Source: Negativicutes bacterium (lineage in GTDB: Bacteria; Bacillota; Negativicutes; JAGOZY01). From it: DNA of 6,945 nt. Numbering within the stretch: the stretch's first letter is position 1; every line of letters begins with the position of its first letter. The position numbers were made by a program, and so were the translations under genes. The notes beneath the pieces were generated by a model. That model was not told the DNA's origin. It worked only from the letters and a program-made list of their open reading frames with translations, and did not search any database. This document shows, piece after piece, positions 1-5,446 of the stretch. Location of the stretch: positions 1 to 6,945 of the forward strand of contig JAGOZY010000058.1 in assembly GCA_018058445.1 (NCBI GenBank), written 5' to 3'.

Positions 1-697
1 ATAAAATTTCTTCTCGCGCTGAGAAACCCAGCTCTTTAGCCATCTTTAAAATCGCATTGCGAGTAATACCAGCAATGATTCCTACATGTTTAGGAGGCGT
101 TAGGAGCTCTCCGTCTTTAATAATGAACACATTGTCAACCGTAGCATCTGCGACATAGCCTTCTGAACTTAGCATAACCGCCTCAGCAAAGCCTTGGCGA
201 CTTGCAGCCATCTTGGCCATGATATTTACAAAATTACTTGTCGTCTTCACCCGATGGGTCAGGCTATCGGGCCGGCTTTTTCGGGTAGATGGAATAATCA
301 CCGACATTCCGGTTTCATAAAGTTCCCTTGGATAAATGTGAATATCCGAAGGTATAATCACCACAGTCGGACGTGGACATTTACGAGGGTCCATTCCCAA
401 ATGACCATATCCACGGCTGACAATCGTTCGGATATAGGCATTTTGGAAATTATTTCGTCGAATTGCTTCTAAATGAAGTTCCTGAAACTCTTCAATCGAA
501 AAAGGAATCTCCAGTCGAATCGTTTTCGCTGATTCATAGAGCCTTTTGAGATGCTCCGCCAGTCGAAAGACCTTGCCTTCATGGCAACGCATACCTTCAT
601 ATACTGCATCCCCATACAAAAAGCCGTGATCAAAGACAGAAATTAAGGCGTCTTCTTCGGCGACAAAGCGCCCATCCAAATAAATAATTCTACCCAT
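1..697 (-). CDS. ilvE: Branched-chain amino acid aminotransferase (class IV PLP enzyme), 3' end cut by window
   Basis: PLP-dependent cytosolic transaminase that exchanges the amino group between glutamate and the keto acids of leucine, isoleucine and valine, the last step of their synthesis. The 232 visible residues (family about 290) begin MGRIIYLDGRFV and carry YGDAVYEGMR (28-37), the RLAEHLKRLY segment (45-54), RTIVSRGYGHLGMDPRKCP (90-108), the PLP lysine K151 in VKTTSNF, and TPP...GITR (200-213), the expected order for this fold. The text matches branched-chain enzymes better than D-amino acid or aminodeoxychorismate relatives, but substrate is inferred. The residue aligned with the PLP-nitrogen glutamate (E193 in E. 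coli IlvE) is aspartate, D184. Two adjacent ATGs exist (695-697 and 698-700); the inner one lies 7 bases from AAGGAGG and is preferred. It follows argH by 36 bases on the same strand, so probably co-transcribed. Confidence 0.87.
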   Translation of the reverse strand, partial: MGRIIYLDGRFVAEEDALISVFDHGFLYGDAVYEGMRCHEGKVFRLAEHLKRLYESAKTIRLEIPFSIEEFQELHLEAIRRNNFQNAYIRTIVSRGYGHLGMDPRKCPRPTVVIIPSDIHIYPRELYETGMSVIIPSTRKSRPDSLTHRVKTTSNFVNIMAKMAASRQGFAEAVMLSSEGYVADATVDNVFIIKDGELLTPPKHVGIIAGITRNAILKMAKELGFSAREEIL

Positions 698-704
698 CAT
701 TCCG

Positions 705-711
705 CCTCCTT
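705..711 (-). promoter_or_regulatory. Ribosome binding site of ilvE
   Basis: AAGGAGG on the minus strand. It lies 4 bases from the first ATG (698-700) and 7 bases from the second (695-697). The spacing favours the second, giving a protein that starts MGRIIY rather than MMGRIIY. Confidence 0.8.
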
Positions 712-732
712 AACGCAATTCTCTCTGAATTG

Positions 733-762
733 ATTATACTCGGCTTAATTCCCAAGCGTCAA
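733..762 (-). promoter_or_regulatory. Candidate internal promoter for ilvE at the 3' end of argH
   Basis: On the minus strand TTGACG (757-762) and a perfect TATAAT (733-738) are separated by 18 bases. The -10 box spans the argH stop codon. A transcript from here would start near 726 and have a short leader of roughly 30 bases carrying the ilvE ribosome site. This would uncouple ilvE from arginine control of argG. It is a motif match only and could be chance, since the TATAAT is partly formed by argH coding sequence and the stop codon. Confidence 0.4.
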
Positions 763-2149
763 GGATGGTACTTTGGTGCTTTAGTATTTCTTTTCCTTTT
801 TCAATCGCAACTAAAATCGCATCTTTTCCAGGACCACCGCGGGTATTTCGACGATTTACGCAAGCTGCTATGTCAAGAAACGACCGAACATCTGGTTGCA
901 AAAGTTCCGAAAAAGTTTGCAATTCTTGATCGGTCAGCTCAGTGAGCACTCGTCCGGTATCAATTGAAAGGCGAACTGCATTTCCAGTTACTTCATGGGC
1001 TTTTCTGAAGGGCAGGCCCTGCCTGACTAAGTAATCAGCCATATCTGTCGCATTAGAAAAGTCATTTTGAAGCAGCGACTCAATTCGTTCTCGATTTACT
1101 TTCATCGTGCGAATAAGCCCAGGATAAACAGTCAGACAAAATTTGATAGTATCGATGCTGTCGAAAAGCCCTTCTTTATCTTCCTGCATATCTTTGTTAT
1201 AAGCTAACGGAAGCCCCTTCAAAGTCGTTAATAGTGCAAATAAATTACCATAAACCCTGCCGGTTTTTCCTCTCACCAATTCAGATACATCTGGATTTTT
1301 CTTCTGAGGCATGATGCTGGAGCCAGTCGTATAGCTGTCATCAAGCTCAACAAAAGAAAATTCCGTAGAGTTCCACAAGATGATCTCTTCACTTAATCGG
1401 CTTAGGTGCATCATCAGAATCGACGAAAATGAAAGAAATTCAATCACATAGTCTCGATCACTTACCGCATCTAATGTATTTTCATATAAAGCGGAAAAAT
1501 GAAGTTCTTTGGCTACTTGCTCGCGAGCGATTGGAAAAGTCGTTCCGGCAAGTGCACCTGCGCCAAGAGGCATTAAATCCGTCCCTTTGTAGACACTCTG
1601 AATACGCTGAAAATCTCTCTCCAGCATAAAAAAGTAAGCTAGCAAATGATGGGCGAAAGAAATCGGCTGCGCTCTTTGCAGATGGGTATAGCCGGGAAAA
1701 ATCGTTTCCTGCTCCTGCTCAGCCATTGTCAGAAGGGCTTTTTGCATCTCGACGATGAGCTTTCCAATATCCGTGATTTGATTTCGTAAATACAGATGCG
1801 TATCGAGCGCCACCTGATCATTTCGGCTTCGTGCGGTGTGAAGCTTACCACCAACTTCACCAATTTGATCAGTCAAAGCTTTTTCGATATTCATGTGAAT
1901 ATCTTCCAGCTCAAGCTTGAATTCAAACTCTCCAGCTTCAATCTGCTTTTCGATCTGATCGAGTCCACAAAGAATCACTTGTGCTTCTTCACTCGAAATA
2001 ATCTCCTGCTTGGCCAGCATCCGGGCATGAGCCTTAGAGCCTTGAATATCCTCGTGATAAAGCCGTTGATCAAAGTCGATTGACGCATTAAATCGCTCGA
2101 CTTCAATCGCAGTACTCTTGCGGAACCGACCGCCCCATAATTTAGTCAT
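734..2149 (-). CDS. argH: Argininosuccinate lyase
   Basis: Cytosolic homotetramer of the fumarase/aspartase superfamily that splits argininosuccinate into arginine and fumarate, the last step of arginine synthesis. With the start used here the protein has 471 residues, slightly above the usual 455-465. It begins MTKLWGGRF, the family N-terminus; HTARSRNDQ is at 104-112, the catalytic-base histidine is H156 in [10 protein letters not shown], and the signature loop [11 protein letters not shown] is at 276-286 with catalytic Ser278. The C-terminus after the [11 protein letters not shown] segment has an extended lysine-rich tail. An earlier in-frame ATG at 2156-2158 would add MRK; neither start has a good ribosome site, and both overlap the end of argG (8 or 17 bases), so translation probably depends on coupling to argG. 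The downstream start is preferred only on family resemblance. Confidence 0.95.
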   Translation of the reverse strand: MTKLWGGRFRKSTAIEVERFNASIDFDQRLYHEDIQGSKAHARMLAKQEIISSEEAQVILCGLDQIEKQIEAGEFEFKLELEDIHMNIEKALTDQIGEVGGKLHTARSRNDQVALDTHLYLRNQITDIGKLIVEMQKALLTMAEQEQETIFPGYTHLQRAQPISFAHHLLAYFFMLERDFQRIQSVYKGTDLMPLGAGALAGTTFPIAREQVAKELHFSALYENTLDAVSDRDYVIEFLSFSSILMMHLSRLSEEIILWNSTEFSFVELDDSYTTGSSIMPQKKNPDVSELVRGKTGRVYGNLFALLTTLKGLPLAYNKDMQEDKEGLFDSIDTIKFCLTVYPGLIRTMKVNRERIESLLQNDFSNATDMADYLVRQGLPFRKAHEVTGNAVRLSIDTGRVLTELTDQELQTFSELLQPDVRSFLDIAACVNRRNTRGGPGKDAILVAIEKGKEILKHQSTILDAWELSRV

Positions 2150-3374
2150 TTTTCTCATTTTTTTCTTTAAGTAATGCTTGGATCGTCAAAGGCAGACCGA
2201 AGAGATTGATAAAGCCTTCTGCATCTTTTTGGTTATAGACTTCGTCTTCACCAAAAGTGACAAATCCTTCGTGGTATAAAGAATATGGCGACTCAGACCC
2301 AGCGCTCATGATATTTCCTTTATACAGCTTCATTTTAACTGTTCCTGTCACAGTTTTTTGCGTTTCTTGGACAAAAGCATCTAAAGCAGCTCGGAGCGGC
2401 GAGAACCACATTCCATCATAGACTAGCTCGCTATAACGAACACCCAGTTGCTCTTTCATGTGTGAAGTCGCTCGATCTAAGCAAAGATACTCAAGCTCTC
2501 GATGTGCATAATATAAAATCGCTCCGCCTGGATTTTCATAAACTCCGCGAGATTTCATACCAACCAGTCGATTTTCAACGATATCGGCAACCCCAATTCC
2601 ATGTTTGGCCCCCAGTGCATTGAGAGTTTCCAAAAGTTTTACTGCACCCAGTTTTTCGCCATTCACAGAGATAGGCAGTCCTTTTACAAATCCAACTTCG
2701 ACATACTCCGCTTGATCAGGTGCTTTCTCCGGCGAATTACAAATTACCAGTACGTCATCTTTAGGCTCATTCTTCGGATCTTCAAGATCAGCGCCTTCAT
2801 GGCTCAGATGCCAGATATTACGATCCATACTGTAAGGACGAGCTTTAGTCACAGGAACAGGGATGCCATGCTTGTCCGCATAGTCAATCGCATCTTCTCG
2901 TGAACGGATATCCCATAAACGCCAAGGGGCAATAATCGACAGATGAGGTGCCAATGCTTTGACTGTTAGTTCAAATCGAACTTGGTCATTTCCTTTACCT
3001 GTTGCACCATGGGCAATCGCATCAGCCCCTTCTTTTTTGGCAACCTCAACCATGCCTTTTGCGATGATCGGACGAGCAAAAGAAGTCCCGAGTAGATATT
3101 TTCCTTCATAGACTGCGCCAGCCTGAAGAACCGGCCAAATATAATCAGTCACGAAAGAATCTTTGAGATCATCGATATACACTTTGCTTGCACCTGATTT
3201 TAAAGCTTTTTCTTCAACAATATCCAATTCATCGCCCTGTCCGACATCGGCGCAATAAGCGATAACTTCGCAGCCTGGATAATTTTCTTTCAGCCAAGGT
3301 ATAATGACAGATGTATCAAGACCTCCCGAGTAAGCTAGAACTACCTTTTTGATTTCTTTTTTTGTTTCTTTCAT
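2142..3374 (-). CDS. argG: Argininosuccinate synthase
   Basis: ATP-dependent ligase joining citrulline and aspartate to argininosuccinate (releasing AMP and pyrophosphate), the penultimate step of arginine synthesis; cytosolic tetramer. The 410 residues match the family length. The N-terminal ATP pyrophosphatase P-loop AYSGGLDTS is at 14-22, [11 protein letters not shown] at 96-106, [14 protein letters not shown] at 122-135 and the substrate-binding [14 protein letters not shown] at 181-194, all intact. It is the first gene of the argG-argH-ilvE run, with its promoter and ARG-box-like operator just upstream. The ATG at 3372-3374 is the only reasonable start, because the P-loop follows within 14 residues. 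Its ribosome site AAAGGA (3387-3392) is an unusually long 12 bases away, hinting at modest initiation. Confidence 0.97.
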   Translation of the reverse strand: MKETKKEIKKVVLAYSGGLDTSVIIPWLKENYPGCEVIAYCADVGQGDELDIVEEKALKSGASKVYIDDLKDSFVTDYIWPVLQAGAVYEGKYLLGTSFARPIIAKGMVEVAKKEGADAIAHGATGKGNDQVRFELTVKALAPHLSIIAPWRLWDIRSREDAIDYADKHGIPVPVTKARPYSMDRNIWHLSHEGADLEDPKNEPKDDVLVICNSPEKAPDQAEYVEVGFVKGLPISVNGEKLGAVKLLETLNALGAKHGIGVADIVENRLVGMKSRGVYENPGGAILYYAHRELEYLCLDRATSHMKEQLGVRYSELVYDGMWFSPLRAALDAFVQETQKTVTGTVKMKLYKGNIMSAGSESPYSLYHEGFVTFGEDEVYNQKDAEGFINLFGLPLTIQALLKEKNEKND

Positions 3375-3410
3375 GACGACTGTTCATCCTTTCGCACACC
3401 ATTTTGTTTT

Positions 3411-3439
3411 ATTATACATTTTATTGCATAAAATTTCAA
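3411..3439 (-). promoter_or_regulatory. Sigma-A type promoter of the argG-argH operon
   Basis: Minus-strand TTGAAA (3434-3439), a 17-base spacer (3417-3433) and a perfect TATAAT (3411-3416). Expected transcription start is near 3404, giving a leader of about 30 bases before the argG ATG. The spacer and -35 box are covered by an operator-like dyad. Confidence 0.78.
3418..3438. promoter_or_regulatory. ARG-box-like operator (putative ArgR site) within the argG promoter
   Basis: The plus-strand 14-mer TGCATAAAATTTCA (3425-3438) matches the arginine-repressor consensus TGAATAAAAATTCA at 12 of 14 positions. It overlaps a perfect 7-base inverted repeat, ATTTTAT-TGC-ATAAAAT (3418-3434), which occupies almost exactly the spacer between the -35 and -10 boxes. 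A weaker second 14-mer (3415-3428, about 10 matches allowing A/T in the centre) overlaps the -10 side. Binding here would block RNA polymerase, as ArgR does when arginine is plentiful. The regulator gene is not in the window, so the assignment rests on motif and context. Confidence 0.6.
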
Positions 3440-3456
3440 TTGTTTTTTTCAAGACT

Positions 3457-3485
3457 TTGCATCGTGCAGGAAAATCCAGTACAAT
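3457..3485 (+). promoter_or_regulatory. Sigma-A type promoter of the glycosyltransferase gene
   Basis: Plus-strand TTGCAT (3457-3462), 17-base spacer and TACAAT (3480-3485), each box 4-5 of 6 to consensus. Start of transcription is expected near 3492, about 26 bases before the ATG. Its -35 box is only 17 bases from that of the divergent argG promoter. Confidence 0.65.
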
Positions 3486-3517
3486 AAAGGTAATTACTCT
3501 ATATTTTGTGAGGTTTA

Positions 3518-4294
3518 ATGAAACGTTTTATTTTTATGACCGCTATTCTTTTAGGGCTTCTTTGGTGGTTTGGCCTTCCTTCCGCTAAAGACTCATCTTC
3601 CAAACAAGACGCACCCTATTCTTTCACTTCTACAAGCTCTTCTTATCAGCCGTGGTCCAACTCTTTAGAAAAAGTTCATCGAATGATTTATCTACGCGAA
3701 GCAACTGCACATCAGCTGAAAAAGCAAGATCTCGTTCTCTTAGACGACATCGCCCCTTCTCTGCAGCAAGCGGTTCTTACGATGGAAGATCGAAAATTTT
3801 ACTCCCACGGCGGTTTTGATATCGAAGGTATCTTAAGGGCAAGCCTAGTCAACTTACAAAAAGGTGAAGTTGAAGAAGGAGCCTCGACGATCACCCAGCA
3901 GTTAGCCAAAAATCTTTTCTTATCTCAAGATCGCAGCTGGAGTCGAAAAGGCGAAGAACTCGCCATCGCTCTGATGCTCGAAAAAGAATTTAGTAAAGAA
4001 GAAATCTTCACCCTCTATCTAAACAGCATCTATTTTGGCTCAAATGCCTATGGGATCAAAGAAGCGGCTCAAACTTATTTCGGTAAAGACCCTGCAACTC
4101 TTACTCTTGCCCAGTCAGCTATGCTTGCTGGCTTACCTCAAGCACCCTCTCTTTATTCCCCACACGTCGATTTTGATCTTGCACAGAAGCGTAAAGACAC
4201 AGTGCTTCAGGCACTTCTTCAGCAAGGACTGATCACCCCTAAACAAGCTCGAGAAGCCAAAGACGAAGTCATCGAAATTCGGCCTTTTCCCTGA
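3518..4294 (+). CDS. Monofunctional peptidoglycan glycosyltransferase (GT51, MtgA/SgtB-like)
   Basis: Polymerises lipid II into glycan strands at the outer face of the membrane. The 258 residues begin with MKRF and a hydrophobic stretch (about 4-21), an uncleaved signal-anchor or signal peptide, followed by a Ser/Thr-rich linker (26-48). The GT51 domain covers about 60-215: motif 1 TMEDRKFYSHGGFD (88-101) with catalytic Glu90, motif 2 GASTITQQLAKNLFL (121-135), motif 3 RKGEE (143-147) with second catalytic Glu147, motif 4 EEIFTLYLNSIYFG (161-174), and YFGK (187-190). There is no transpeptidase domain: a stop follows and then a terminator, so the protein is complete and monofunctional, of the usual length (about 240-270). 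The tail (ITPKQAREAKDEVIEIRPFP) resembles the point where class A penicillin-binding proteins enter their interdomain linker. The start keeps the basic N-terminus; GTGAGG lies 4 bases upstream. Transcribed divergently from argG as a single-gene unit. Confidence 0.92.
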   Translation: MKRFIFMTAILLGLLWWFGLPSAKDSSSKQDAPYSFTSTSSSYQPWSNSLEKVHRMIYLREATAHQLKKQDLVLLDDIAPSLQQAVLTMEDRKFYSHGGFDIEGILRASLVNLQKGEVEEGASTITQQLAKNLFLSQDRSWSRKGEELAIALMLEKEFSKEEIFTLYLNSIYFGSNAYGIKEAAQTYFGKDPATLTLAQSAMLAGLPQAPSLYSPHVDFDLAQKRKDTVLQALLQQGLITPKQAREAKDEVIEIRPFP

Positions 4295-4298
4295 AAAC

Positions 4299-4341
4299 AA
4301 AGCCCTTGAGTTTGGAAAGAATTCAAGGGCTTTTCTTTTTT
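4299..4341 (+). terminator. Rho-independent terminator of the glycosyltransferase gene
   Basis: A perfect 11-base stem, AAAGCCCTTGA (4299-4309) with TCAAGGGCTTT (4323-4333), 13-base loop, followed by a T-rich run (TTTTCTTTTTT, 4331-4341). It starts 5 bases after the stop codon. On the minus strand the hairpin is also followed by a T-rich stretch (TTTGTTTTC), so it may act as a back-up terminator for rpsI. Confidence 0.88.
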
Positions 4342-4379
4342 GAATAATAAAAACCCCGGATGCATGGCATCCGGGGTTT
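4341..4379 (-). terminator. Rho-independent terminator of the rplM-rpsI operon
   Basis: A perfect 13-base GC-rich stem, AAACCCCGGATGC (4351-4363) with GCATCCGGGGTTT (4367-4379), and a 3-base loop. On the minus strand it is followed by TTTTTATTATTC. It begins 10 bases beyond the rpsI stop. The plus-strand side lacks a good T run, so its orientation is minus. Confidence 0.88.
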
Positions 4380-4388
4380 AATGGTATA

Positions 4389-4781
4389 TTAACGTTTGGA
4401 GAATTGTGATGCTTTACGAGCTTTTTTGAGTCCGTATTTACGACGCTCTTTTTCTCGTGGATCCCGAGTGAGAAGACCTGCTTTTTTCAGTACAGGACGA
4501 TTCTCGCCTTCTACGTCGAGAAGGGCTCGAGAAATTCCGTGACGAACTGCACCAGCTTGACCAGCAACACCGCCACCTGCGACATTAACCAGTACGTCAT
4601 ATTTTCCCATTAGATCTGTTAAGACCAATGGTTGCTTAATGATTAACTGAAGTGATTGAAGAGCAAAATACTCTTCAAAAGCACGACCATTGATCACGAT
4701 TTTGCCTTCACCAGGGATGAGGCGAACTCGTGCTACCGAAGTTTTTCGACGGCCAGTACCGTAATACATTACGTTTGCCAT
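4389..4781 (-). CDS. rpsI: 30S ribosomal protein S9
   Basis: Small-subunit head protein whose C-terminal tail reaches the P-site tRNA. The 130 residues match bacterial S9: [14 protein letters not shown] (8-21), the glycine-rich [23 protein letters not shown] core (66-88), and the basic C-terminus [16 protein letters not shown] ending in the conserved Lys-Arg pair that contacts tRNA. The ATG is preceded by a strong GGAGGAGG ribosome site 6-7 bases upstream. It lies 19 bases after the rplM stop, the standard rplM-rpsI pair, and the unit ends in a strong terminator just downstream. Confidence 0.98.
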   Translation of the reverse strand: MANVMYYGTGRRKTSVARVRLIPGEGKIVINGRAFEEYFALQSLQLIIKQPLVLTDLMGKYDVLVNVAGGGVAGQAGAVRHGISRALLDVEGENRPVLKKAGLLTRDPREKERRKYGLKKARKASQFSKR

Positions 4782-4800
4782 TGCGTTTCCTCCTCCCCTA

Positions 4801-5238
4801 TTATCGAATATTTAACTCAAGAACTTCAGGTTTTTGAGCTTGATGAGGATGCTCAGATCCTCGATATACATTCAGTTTACGATAAATTTGGCGACCCAGA
4901 CGATTTTTAGGAAGCATTCCTTTGATCGCGAGTTCTACCATACGCTCTGGTTTTGTTGCAATCATTTGCTCAGCAGAGGTGTAAGTATCTCCACCAATAT
5001 AACCAGAATGTTTAAAGTAAGTTTTTTGCTTCATCTTGTTTCCACTTAACACCACTTTGTCTGCATTGAGAACGATCACATGATCGCCAGTATCAACATG
5101 AGGTGTAAAAGTAGGCTTGTGCTTGCCCCGTAGGACTTTAGCAACTTCCGAAGCCAAACGACCGAGGGTCTTGCCTTCCGCGTCGACTACAAACCATTTT
5201 CGCTCTACTGTAGCGGCATTTGCCATAAAAGTGCTCAT
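4801..5238 (-). CDS. rplM: 50S ribosomal protein L13
   Basis: Early-assembling large-subunit protein that binds 23S rRNA. The 145 residues begin [30 protein letters not shown] and continue with [45 protein letters not shown] and [18 protein letters not shown], the L13 landmarks in order and at normal length. The ATG at 5236-5238 is chosen because AAGGAGG sits 7 bases upstream; a TTG one codon earlier would leave only 4 bases. It heads the rplM-rpsI operon, driven by a consensus promoter and a structured leader that probably mediates autoregulation. Confidence 0.98.
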   Translation of the reverse strand: MSTFMANAATVERKWFVVDAEGKTLGRLASEVAKVLRGKHKPTFTPHVDTGDHVIVLNADKVVLSGNKMKQKTYFKHSGYIGGDTYTSAEQMIATKPERMVELAIKGMLPKNRLGRQIYRKLNVYRGSEHPHQAQKPEVLELNIR

Positions 5239-5245
5239 CAATGTC

Positions 5246-5252
5246 CCTCCTT
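5246..5252 (-). promoter_or_regulatory. Ribosome binding site of rplM
   Basis: AAGGAGG on the minus strand, 7 bases before the ATG at 5236-5238. It decides that start over the TTG at 5239-5241. The seven bases immediately upstream (5253-5259) can pair with the leader hairpin, so access to this site may be regulated. Confidence 0.85.
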
Positions 5253-5329
5253 GCTCCAGATAATTAAATTTTCAATGACTTCTTCATCCTGGAGCTTCCG
5301 GGGCTAATGGAAACCAGGCAAAATGTCAC
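5253..5329 (-). promoter_or_regulatory. Structured rplM leader RNA, L13-leader type
   Basis: The roughly 90-base untranslated leader folds, read on the minus strand, into a tiered hairpin: TGAC (5325-5328) with GTCA (5276-5279), CCTGG (5314-5318) with CCAGG (5288-5292), and TTCC (5309-5312) with GGAA (5296-5299), closing a 9-base loop ATTAGCCCC. Position upstream of rplM and its general form agree with the L13 leader described in Gram-positive bacteria, where the protein is thought to bind its own message. I recognise the type from memory and cannot run a covariance search. A competing helix near the ribosome site is described in the findings. Confidence 0.62.
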
Positions 5330-5335
5330 AAAGGT

Positions 5336-5364
5336 ATTATATCTAACGTAGAATCGAATGTCAA
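5336..5364 (-). promoter_or_regulatory. Consensus sigma-A promoter of rplM-rpsI
   Basis: Minus-strand TTGACA (5359-5364), 17-base spacer and TATAAT (5336-5341), a perfect match to consensus in both boxes and spacing. Transcription should start near 5329. A very strong promoter fits ribosomal protein genes. Confidence 0.9.
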
Positions 5365-5390
5365 TCAAAAAGCCATATTATTCTTGGTTT

Positions 5391-5436
5391 TTCTAAAAAC
5401 TAAAAGGTGAGATCACTTTAATCTCACCTTTTAGTT
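5391..5436 (-). terminator. Rho-independent terminator of hppA
   Basis: A perfect 16-base inverted repeat, AACTAAAAGGTGAGAT (5398-5413) and ATCTCACCTTTTAGTT (5421-5436), with a 7-base loop. On the minus strand it ends in GTTTTTAG. It begins 10 bases after the hppA stop and separates that gene from the rplM promoter. Confidence 0.85.
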
Positions 5437-5446
5437 ATCTACTTTC

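Noticed and set aside
194..472. Plus-strand 92-residue open frame inside ilvE.
   Set aside because: Opposite-strand shadow of an intact conserved gene; no ribosome site or family resemblance. The same applies to the other short frames opposite argH, argG, rplM, rpsI and hppA.
716..732. Inverted repeat CAATTC-TCTCT-GAATTG between argH and ilvE, considered as a terminator.
   Set aside because: Only 6 mostly A/T base pairs and no T run after it on the minus strand; too weak to end transcription.
3319..3402. Small reading frame on the minus strand starting at ATG 3400-3402 ([16 protein letters not shown]...) overlapping the argG start, considered as a leader peptide.
   Set aside because: It runs out of frame into argG, would begin almost at the transcript's 5' end without a ribosome site, and has no arginine-sensing or attenuator structure.
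5256..5286. Seven-codon frame ATG AAG AAG TCA TTG AAA ATT TAA in the rplM leader (within this interval), considered as a leader peptide.
   Set aside because: No usable ribosome site, and it lies inside the leader hairpin region whose conservation is better explained by RNA structure.
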